Shown piece by piece: positions 31,236 to 37,176 of a stretch of DNA of 37,176 nucleotides. Numbering within the stretch: the first letter of the stretch is position 1; every line of letters starts with the position of its first letter. The position numbers were made by a program, and so were the translations under genes. The DNA is from Thalassolituus sp. UBA1087 (GTDB taxonomy: Bacteria > Pseudomonadota > Gammaproteobacteria > Pseudomonadales > Oceanobacteraceae), in NCBI GenBank assembly GCA_002314145.1, contig DCCG01000038.1, positions 1-37,176 on the forward strand, given 5' to 3'. The notes beneath the pieces were generated by a model that was given only the letters and a program-made list of their open reading frames with translations, was not told the DNA's origin and made no database searches.

Positions 31236-33494
31236 ATGACAGATCAGATCAGCTACACCGACGAAGGCGTTGAACGCCAGTCGCTGAAACAATACACCGA
31301 GAGCGCTTACCTGAATTACTCTATGTATGTGATTCTGGACCGCGCCCTGCCGCATGTCGGCGATGGTCTCAAACCGGTACAGCGCCGGATTGTGTATGCC
31401 ATGAGCGAACTCGGTCTGAAACATACCGCTAAGTACAAAAAGTCTGCCCGTACAGTGGGTGACGTGCTGGGTAAATATCACCCCCATGGCGACAGCGCCT
31501 GCTACGAAGCCATGGTATTAATGGCGCAGCCATTTTCTTACCGTTATCCACTGGTGGATGGCCAGGGCAACTGGGGGGCGCCGGACGATCCGAAGTCCTT
31601 CGCCGCCATGCGTTACACCGAGGCCAAACTGGCGCCTTATTCGGAAGTGCTGCTCAGTGAGCTCGGACAGGGCACGGTTGAGTGGCAGCCCAACTTTGAT
31701 GGCACCATGGATGAACCTGTTACCCTGCCGGCACGCCTGCCTAATGTGTTGCTGAATGGCACCACCGGCATTGCAGTGGGGATGGCGACGGATATTCCGC
31801 CGCATAATATCCGTGAAGTAGCCAGTGCCTGTATCCGTTTACTGGATGAGCCAAAAGCCGGAGTGGATGATCTGTGCGACCATGTTGTGGCGCCGGATTT
31901 TCCGACCGAAGCAGAAATTATTACGCCGCGGGATGATCTGCGTAAGATGTACCGTGACGGTCGTGGCACCGTTAAAATGCGTGCGGTATATCATAAAGAA
32001 GATGGCGATATTGTGATTACGGCATTGCCGCACCAGGTCTCCGGCGCAAAAATTCTGGAGCAGATTGCGGCCCAGATGCAGGCCAAAAAATTGCCGTTAG
32101 TCACTGACCTGCGTGATGAGTCGGACCACGAAAATCCGACCCGTCTGGTGATCGTACCGAAATCCAACCGGGTTGATACTGATGCAGTAATGGCGCATTT
32201 ATTTGCCACTACCGATCTGGAAAAAAATTATCGCGTTAATATGAACGTGATCGGTCTGGATGGCCGGCCGCAGGTTAAAGACCTGAAGACCATGCTCACC
32301 GAATGGCTGACGTACCGTACAGAAACCGTACGTCGTCGTTTGCAACACCGTCTGGATAAAGTGCTGGCCCGTCTGCATATTCTGGAAGGTTTGCTGGTCG
32401 CTTTTCTTAATATCGATGAAGTGATCGAAATTATCCGCACGGAAGATCAGCCCAAGCCGGTATTAATGCAGCGCTTTGGTATCAGTGATACTCAGGCGGA
32501 AGCCATCCTGGAATTAAAACTGCGTCATCTGGCCAAACTCGAGGAAATGAAAATCCGCGGCGAGCAGGATGAGCTGGAAAAAGAACGTGAGAGCCTGGAA
32601 AAAACCCTGGGTTCTGAGCGTCGTATGAAAACCCTGATCAAAAAAGAAATCACGGCGGATGCTGAACAATACGGTGACGAACGCCGTTCACCGGTGGTGG
32701 TGCGTGGTGAAGCCAGAGCTTTCAGTGAAACCGAACTGGTGTCTGCCGATCCGGTGACCGTGGTGCTGTCGCAGAAAGGCTGGGTCCGCTCGGCCAAAGG
32801 CCATGACATTGATGTGGAAAACCTGAATTACAAAGCCGGCGATAACTACCTCACCAGTGCGCAGGGTAAGTCGAATCAGAATGCGATATTCCTCGACAGC
32901 AGTGGCCGTTCTTACAGCCTGCAGGCGCATACCCTGCCGTCCGCCCGTGGCCAGGGTGAACCTTTGACCGGACGCCTGACGCCGCCATCGGGCAGCAGCT
33001 TTATCAGCGCTCTGATGGGCAAAGATGAAGACCGGTATCTGCTCAGTACTGATGCCGGCTACGGTTTTATCGGCACCATTGCGGATATGCAGAGTAAGAA
33101 TAAAGCCGGTAAAAACCTCATTAATGTGCCCGATAATGCCCGCGTGCTGACGCCGGCGGCGATTATTGATCCGGAAAAATCCTGGATTGCCGCAGTCAGC
33201 AATGAAGGCCGTATGCTGGTGTTCCCGGCCGCTGATTTACCGCAGATGGCGCGCGGTAAAGGCAATAAGATGATCAGTATTAACAGCGCTAAAGCCGCCG
33301 CCCGTGAAGAACTGATGGTCGGTGCGGTAGCCTTCACGCAGGATGACACTTTGCTGGTGTATGCCGGTAAGCGTCATCTGAAAATGAAATTTGCGGATCT
33401 TGAGCATTATCTGGGCGAGCGTGGCCGGCGCGGTAATAAGCTGCCGCGAGGCTTCCAGAATGTGGATGCGATGGAAGTGGTCAGTAAAGACTGA
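31236..33494 (+). CDS. parC: DNA topoisomerase IV subunit A
   Basis: DNA-cleaving subunit of topoisomerase IV, partner of ParE. The 752 residues equal the ParC type (GyrA is longer). The catalytic tyrosine is Tyr127 in AAMRYTEAKL. The quinolone-pocket helix reads HPHGDSACYEAM, with Ser87 and Glu91 where resistant strains are commonly changed, so this allele looks wild type. A coiled coil near 430-480 and a C-terminal beta-propeller (about 490-740) follow. GAGG lies four bases before the ATG. The leader contains an AT-rich stretch near 31187-31201 but no clear promoter. It is convergent with ppx. Confidence 0.98.
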   Translation: MTDQISYTDEGVERQSLKQYTESAYLNYSMYVILDRALPHVGDGLKPVQRRIVYAMSELGLKHTAKYKKSARTVGDVLGKYHPHGDSACYEAMVLMAQPFSYRYPLVDGQGNWGAPDDPKSFAAMRYTEAKLAPYSEVLLSELGQGTVEWQPNFDGTMDEPVTLPARLPNVLLNGTTGIAVGMATDIPPHNIREVASACIRLLDEPKAGVDDLCDHVVAPDFPTEAEIITPRDDLRKMYRDGRGTVKMRAVYHKEDGDIVITALPHQVSGAKILEQIAAQMQAKKLPLVTDLRDESDHENPTRLVIVPKSNRVDTDAVMAHLFATTDLEKNYRVNMNVIGLDGRPQVKDLKTMLTEWLTYRTETVRRRLQHRLDKVLARLHILEGLLVAFLNIDEVIEIIRTEDQPKPVLMQRFGISDTQAEAILELKLRHLAKLEEMKIRGEQDELEKERESLEKTLGSERRMKTLIKKEITADAEQYGDERRSPVVVRGEARAFSETELVSADPVTVVLSQKGWVRSAKGHDIDVENLNYKAGDNYLTSAQGKSNQNAIFLDSSGRSYSLQAHTLPSARGQGEPLTGRLTPPSGSSFISALMGKDEDRYLLSTDAGYGFIGTIADMQSKNKAGKNLINVPDNARVLTPAAIIDPEKSWIAAVSNEGRMLVFPAADLPQMARGKGNKMISINSAKAAAREELMVGAVAFTQDDTLLVYAGKRHLKMKFADLEHYLGERGRRGNKLPRGFQNVDAMEVVSKD

Positions 33495-33500
33495 TGACTG

Positions 33501-33532
33501 CCGGGGCTGAGGCAGAGATTGCCCGGCCCCGG
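33501..33532. terminator. Possible terminator hairpin between parC and ppx
   Basis: CCGGGGC (33501-33507) pairs with GCCCCGG (33526-33532) over an 18-base loop in the 45-base gap between two convergent genes. It is GC-rich but lacks a proper T-run on either strand, so termination is only suggested. Confidence 0.35.
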
Positions 33533-33539
33533 TCTGATT

Positions 33540-35042
33540 TCAGAGTATCTCGACTTCAAACCCGGCGTTATTCTGCACCGCGGCTTCCGCTGCCAGATCT
33601 CTGGCCGTCAGGGGATGTTCATCGAGCCAGCCTTCGGGCATGCGGATGCTCAGACGCTGACCCGATGGGATGAGTTCGGGTACCGGTACCGGATAGGCGC
33701 CACGGCTGTGATTCAGTGTCACCGCCAGTCGCAGCAGGCGGGCGAGTTTCATGGCCACCTGCTGACGGGCCGGGGCTACTTCACTGAACAGATCGCTGTT
33801 CAGTTTGCGCCGGTGGCTGCGCACCAGTGCGGCCAGTTTAGCCTGTCCCTGGCGGGTAAACCCCAGCATATCGGCATGCTGTAACAGATAGGCGCCGTGC
33901 TTATGGAAGCTGCTGTGGGAGATGGCGAGGCCAATTTCATGCAGCTGTGCGGCCCAGCCAATAAAGGCTTCGGCCATGCCATCCAGTTGCCAGTCGTTTT
34001 TCACCTGACGAAACATGGCCAGCGCTGTGTCTTTGACCCGCTCCGCCTGTGACTGATCCACATAAAAGCGTTCACACATGCCCTCTACGGTGCGCTGGCG
34101 TACGTTCTCATGGGAAGAACGGCCGACCAGATCCCACAGCGCGCCTTCACGCAGGGCGCCATCGGAATAGATCATGCGGCCGGGTTCAAACAGGTTGAAA
34201 ATGGCCGTCAGAATGGCCAGGCCACCGATAAATACCTGACGCCGTTCGGGTTTTACCCCGGGCAGCGACACGTCATCCACGGTTTTATACTGCAGCATCT
34301 GCTTGCGCAGTTTTTTCAGGCCAGAGGCCGTGATGCCTTCACTCTCCAGCCCATGCTCAATCAGCGCCTGCTCAGCCGCGCGTATCGTGCCGGAAGACCC
34401 CACCACGCTCAGCCAGCCGATCTTTTTGTAGTTGGATTCAATATTCAGCAGTTCCTGACTGGCCGCAGACACAGCTTCGTTGAAGCGCTCTTCGGTGATT
34501 TTGCCATCGGCAAAGAAGCGGCGGGTAAAGGAGACACAGCCCATGTGCAGGCTTTCCAGCGCCAGCGGCTCGAAACGCTCGCCAATAATAAACTCAGTGC
34601 TGCCACCGCCGATATCCACGACCAGGCGTTTGCCGGCATCATCCGCCAGTGTGTGAGATACGCCCAGATAAATAAGCCGCGCTTCTTCGCGCCCGGCGAT
34701 GACTTCAATGGGATAGCCCAGCACTTCTTCGGCCCGGCTGATAAATTCTTTGCGGTTGCGCGCGGCGCGCAGTGCATTGGTGGCCAGAACGGAGACGCGG
34801 CCACCGTCCATGCCCTGCAGGCGCTGGCCGAACTCGCGCAGGCAATCAATGCCGCGCTGCTGAGCTTCTTCCGAGAGGATGCCATTGGCATCAAGACCGG
34901 CGCCCAGCTGAACCTTCTGGCCGCGCTTTTCGATGGTGCGGATTTCACCCTGAAATTCCTGGGCAATAACCATATGAAAGCTGTTAGAACCCAGATCAAC
35001 TGCGGCGATCAAATCGTCCGGGGTTCCTTGAGTATCCGTCAT
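33540..35042 (-). CDS. ppx: Exopolyphosphatase (Ppx/GppA family)
   Basis: Removes terminal phosphate from polyphosphate, and in related enzymes converts pppGpp to ppGpp. The 500 residues include the ASKHA-type N-terminal domains with AAVDLGSNSFHMVIA and VVDIGGGSTEFIIGE, and the C-terminal HD-like helical domain (AAQLHEIGLAISHSSFHKHGAYLL), which fits Ppx length rather than the shorter GppA-like proteins. I start at the ATG at 35042, which has AGGAA six bases upstream and gives the usual TPDDLIAAVDLGSN beginning; the frame extends eleven codons further. It diverges from trxA, with rho next, an order I recall from pseudomonads (unverified). Confidence 0.94.
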   Translation of the reverse strand: MTDTQGTPDDLIAAVDLGSNSFHMVIAQEFQGEIRTIEKRGQKVQLGAGLDANGILSEEAQQRGIDCLREFGQRLQGMDGGRVSVLATNALRAARNRKEFISRAEEVLGYPIEVIAGREEARLIYLGVSHTLADDAGKRLVVDIGGGSTEFIIGERFEPLALESLHMGCVSFTRRFFADGKITEERFNEAVSAASQELLNIESNYKKIGWLSVVGSSGTIRAAEQALIEHGLESEGITASGLKKLRKQMLQYKTVDDVSLPGVKPERRQVFIGGLAILTAIFNLFEPGRMIYSDGALREGALWDLVGRSSHENVRQRTVEGMCERFYVDQSQAERVKDTALAMFRQVKNDWQLDGMAEAFIGWAAQLHEIGLAISHSSFHKHGAYLLQHADMLGFTRQGQAKLAALVRSHRRKLNSDLFSEVAPARQQVAMKLARLLRLAVTLNHSRGAYPVPVPELIPSGQRLSIRMPEGWLDEHPLTARDLAAEAAVQNNAGFEVEIL

Positions 35043-35191
35043 ATCTGATTCCTGAAAGTACTGTTCCACGGCCAAACTGCCACGCCGTTAACCCCATATA
35101 TACATGAATCATGGCAGGAAATCCGCCGCTGACAGCCAGATTTGGCAAGTTCCTGCCGTCACTTATGTTACTGTGCAGCCATATTGGGGAA

Positions 35192-35219
35192 TTGATTCCG
35201 GGCAAAGCCGGGTTACAAT
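35192..35219 (+). promoter_or_regulatory. Sigma-70 promoter for trxA
   Basis: TTGATT and TACAAT separated by 16 bases, with predicted transcription start near 35226, about 34 bases before the trxA ATG. A second, weaker candidate is TTGGCA (35142-35147) with TATGTT (35164-35169), also 16 bases apart. Both lie in the 217-base gap to the divergent ppx gene, which otherwise holds nothing recognisable. Confidence 0.55.
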
Positions 35220-35259
35220 GCCTGACAGTGAACCACGACTTATTCCACAGGGGAAACAC

Positions 35260-35586
35260 ATGAGCGATAACATGCTGACCGTAACAGACGATTCTTTTGA
35301 CGCCGACGTGCTGGGTTCAGACGTACCGGTACTGGTTGATTTCTGGGCTGAATGGTGCGGACCGTGCAAAATGATCGCACCCGTACTGGAAGAAATCGCT
35401 GACGAATATGCCGGCAAGCTGAAAATTGCCAAACTGAACATCGATCAGAATGAAGCCACCGCGCCTAAATTCGGTATCCGTTCGATTCCGACACTGATTC
35501 TGTTCAAAAATGGCAATGCAGAAGCGACTAAAATTGGCGCGATGAGCAAATCTGAGCTGACTGCCTTTATTGAGCAGGCCCTGTAA
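35260..35586 (+). CDS. trxA: Thioredoxin 1
   Basis: Small cytosolic dithiol reductant for ribonucleotide reductase, methionine sulfoxide reductases and other enzymes. The 108 residues match TrxA. The active site WCGPC is at 32-36, preceded by VLVDFWAE. The cis-Pro loop is RSIPTLILF. The ATG at 35260 follows AGGGG with correct spacing; an open frame back to 35104 lacks family similarity and covers the promoters. Two terminators in tandem end the transcript before rho, so trxA is a single-gene unit. Confidence 0.98.
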   Translation: MSDNMLTVTDDSFDADVLGSDVPVLVDFWAEWCGPCKMIAPVLEEIADEYAGKLKIAKLNIDQNEATAPKFGIRSIPTLILFKNGNAEATKIGAMSKSELTAFIEQAL

Positions 35587-35606
35587 ATACGCCAATTATC
35601 AGTCAA

Positions 35607-35645
35607 ATGCCTGATAACTATGGTCTGATATCAGGCATATTTTTT
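35607..35645 (+). terminator. First terminator after trxA
   Basis: A perfect ten-base stem, ATGCCTGATA with TATCAGGCAT, encloses a 12-base loop, followed by ATTTTTT. It begins 21 bases after the trxA stop. Confidence 0.85.
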
Positions 35646-35675
35646 GTAAAAAAGGCGTATATGCGCCTTTTTTAC
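35646..35675. terminator. Second, symmetric terminator between trxA and rho
   Basis: A perfect twelve-base stem, GTAAAAAAGGCG with CGCCTTTTTTAC, has loop TATATG. The A-run and T-run make it work in either direction. It begins directly after the first terminator and ends two bases before the rho -35. Confidence 0.9.
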
Positions 35676-35677
35676 GC

Positions 35678-35706
35678 TGGACACCCGCATTTAATCTGTC
35701 TATAGT
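35678..35706 (+). promoter_or_regulatory. Sigma-70 promoter for rho
   Basis: TGGACA (35678-35683) and TATAGT (35701-35706) are separated by exactly 17 bases, each matching five of six consensus positions. Transcription should start near 35713, giving a leader of about 88 bases that begins with a GC-rich stretch and continues pyrimidine- and AT-rich. Confidence 0.7.
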
Positions 35707-35800
35707 CATTGCACGTCCGGGGTTCCGCCCGCGACGTCCTCTTCCTTATTAGTATTAATCATCGATAAATCTTCATTAACCGCCATTACGCAATCTATAT

Positions 35801-37063
35801 ATGAATCTTTCTGATCTGAAGCTGAAGTCCGTCCCTGAGTTGTTAGAAATTGCCCGGGATATGGGCCTGGACAACGTCAGCCGTACCCGCAAGCAAGACA
35901 TTATTTTTACGATTCTGAAACACCACGCAAAAAGCGGTGAAGACATTTACGGTGATGGTGTGCTGGAAATTCTCCAGGACGGTTTCGGTTTTCTGCGCAG
36001 TGCCAACAGTTCTTATCTGGCCGGACCGGATGATATTTATGTGTCACCCAGCCAGATCCGCCGCTTTAACCTGCGTAAAGGTGATGAAGTCGCCGGTAAA
36101 ATCCGCCCGCCAAAAGAAGGCGAACGTTATTTTGCGCTGTTAAAAGTTGCGCAGATTAATGGCGATAAGCCGGAAAACACCAAAAACAAAGTGCTGTTTG
36201 AAAACCTGACACCACTGTTTCCGCAGGAACGCTTTGTACTGGAACAGGGCAACGGTTCGACTGAAGATCTGTCTTCCCGGGTTCTGGATCTGGTGGCGCC
36301 GATCGGTAAAGGTCAGCGTGGCCTGATTGTGGCACCGCCGAAAGCCGGTAAAACCATGCTGCTGCAGACCATCGCACAGTCGATTACCCGCAACAGCCCG
36401 GATGTCCATCTGATCGTTCTGCTGATTGATGAGCGTCCGGAAGAAGTGACTGAAATGAAGCGCTCTGTGCGCGGTGAAGTGGTTGCTTCCACGTTTGATG
36501 AGCCACCGGCGCGTCACGTGCAGGTCGCGGAAATGGTAATCGAAAAAGCCAAACGTCTGGTTGAACACAAGCGTGATGTGGTGATTCTGCTGGATTCCAT
36601 TACCCGTCTGGCCCGTGCCTATAACACTGTGATTCCGTCCTCCGGTAAAGTACTGACCGGTGGTGTGGATGCCAATGCACTGGAAAAACCCAAACGTTTC
36701 TTCGGTGCGGCCCGTAACGTTGAAGAAGGTGGTTCTCTCAGTATTATCGCCACCGCTCTGGTTGATACCGGTTCAAAAATGGACGAGGTTATTTACGAAG
36801 AGTTTAAAGGGACTGGTAACCAGGAACTGCACCTTGACCGTAAAGTCGCGGAAAAACGCATTTATCCGGCCATTAATATCCGTCGTTCCGGTACCCGCCG
36901 TGAAGATATGATGTTTGATGAAAGCTCCCTGCAACGTTTATGGATTCTGCGTCGCCTGCTGACTGAAATGGAAGACGTAGCCTCGATTGAATTCCTGCTG
37001 GATAAACTGCGTCAGACAAAAACCAACGACGAGTTCTTTGACAGCATGCGCGGCGGAAAATAA
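35801..37063 (+). CDS. rho: Transcription termination factor Rho
   Basis: Hexameric RNA-dependent ATPase that ends transcription of untranslated RNA. The 420 residues align with E. coli Rho throughout: the N-terminal helical domain, the RNA-binding cold-shock-like domain (DGFGFLRS, DDIYVSPSQIRRF), the Walker A APPKAGKT, the Walker B region VVILLDSITRLAR, the Q-loop and R-loop regions (SSGKVLTGGVDANAL, EEFKGTGNQELHLDR) and the C-terminal helices. The start is certain from homology, yet no Shine-Dalgarno sequence precedes it (the bases just before the ATG are CAATCTATAT). A strong promoter and an 88-base leader precede it. Rho often represses its own synthesis through its leader; that is known of the family, not shown here. 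Confidence 0.99.
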   Translation: MNLSDLKLKSVPELLEIARDMGLDNVSRTRKQDIIFTILKHHAKSGEDIYGDGVLEILQDGFGFLRSANSSYLAGPDDIYVSPSQIRRFNLRKGDEVAGKIRPPKEGERYFALLKVAQINGDKPENTKNKVLFENLTPLFPQERFVLEQGNGSTEDLSSRVLDLVAPIGKGQRGLIVAPPKAGKTMLLQTIAQSITRNSPDVHLIVLLIDERPEEVTEMKRSVRGEVVASTFDEPPARHVQVAEMVIEKAKRLVEHKRDVVILLDSITRLARAYNTVIPSSGKVLTGGVDANALEKPKRFFGAARNVEEGGSLSIIATALVDTGSKMDEVIYEEFKGTGNQELHLDRKVAEKRIYPAINIRRSGTRREDMMFDESSLQRLWILRRLLTEMEDVASIEFLLDKLRQTKTNDEFFDSMRGGK

Positions 37064-37176
37064 CTGCCGGACCGTGCGTAAAAAGCCTCCGTCAGGACAC
37101 TGGTGTCCCACAGTTTGATAGCACTCTGCTTTCTGTAAACAACTTTTAAATTCGTAGTGACTGATGCCTCCCAGGG
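37064..37176. other. Region downstream of rho, no gene seen
   Basis: The last 113 bases show no open frame with family similarity. There is a 14-base inverted repeat, GGACAC-TG-GTGTCC, at 37095-37108 without a T-run, so no clear intrinsic terminator for rho. TTGATA near 37115 followed by TAAACA after 15 bases is a weak promoter-like pair. Confidence 0.4.

Noticed and set aside
34110..35048. A 312-codon open frame on the plus strand
   Set aside because: It lies almost wholly antisense to ppx, shows no family similarity and has no ribosome binding site; a by-product of GC-rich codon use.
1..37176. Search for CRISPR arrays, insertion sequences, tRNA genes, attachment sites and toxin-antitoxin pairs
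   Set aside because: No regularly spaced repeats, transposase-like proteins, tRNA cloverleaf or small paired genes could be supported anywhere in the window.

Overview
This window looks like core chromosome of a gammaproteobacterium, most likely of the Oceanospirillales/Pseudomonadales branch. That placement is inferred from gene content and order: TSUP-lgt-thyA..folA, argE-argA beside a CYTH-CHAD protein and a lone GspE-type ATPase, hldE-hldD-lpxL against waaA, tolC against nudF-yqiB-cpdA-yqiA-parE..parC, and ppx against trxA then rho. The proteins closely resemble their E. coli counterparts (ThyA with Cys146, a near-identical Rho N-terminus, TrxA with WCGPC). I see no rRNA, tRNA, insertion sequence, prophage, integron or CRISPR array, and no stretch over 300 bases without a gene.

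Layout. 1-454: 3' end of an acidic, glycine-rich surface-type protein, closed by a terminator. 520-2984: TSUP permease, lgt, thyA (plus strand). 3138-4790: an EAL protein with a degenerate GGDEF domain. 4965-5518: folA with its own promoter and terminator. 5620-6699: patatin-like hydrolase, convergent with 6712-8358, an unusual secreted protein joining a chalcone-isomerase-like domain, a TolA-like coil and two TonB C-terminal domains. 8572-12889 (minus): BASS transporter, then the argE-argA-spermidine-synthase-like operon. 12924-17211 (plus): CYTH-CHAD triphosphatase, GspE-like ATPase, DEDDh exonuclease, di-Mop protein. 17212-20544 (minus): translationally coupled hldE-hldD-lpxL, divergent from waaA (20652-21941). 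A symmetric terminator separates waaA from tolC (22006-23340, minus). 23504-33494 (plus): nudF, yqiB, cpdA, yqiA, parE, a membrane PAS-GGDEF-EAL sensor, parC. 33540-35042 (minus): ppx. 35260-37063 (plus): trxA, tandem terminators, rho.

How the genes work together. lgt, hldE/hldD, lpxL, waaA and tolC serve the envelope (lipoprotein lipidation, inner-core heptose, lipid A acylation, Kdo transfer, efflux/secretion). thyA and folA form the thymidylate-folate cycle. argA and argE are the first and fifth steps of arginine synthesis. parE and parC make topoisomerase IV. cpdA (cAMP), two c-di-GMP enzymes and ppx (polyphosphate/pppGpp) act on signalling nucleotides. Several promoters share an extended -10 of the form TGnTAtnaT.

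I found no clearly new multi-gene system. The strongest novelty candidate is the single-gene architecture at 6712-8358. Next are the pseudo-receiver/degenerate-GGDEF/EAL protein, the lone secretion-type ATPase, and the ArgA-coupled spermidine-synthase-like protein with altered active-site motifs.
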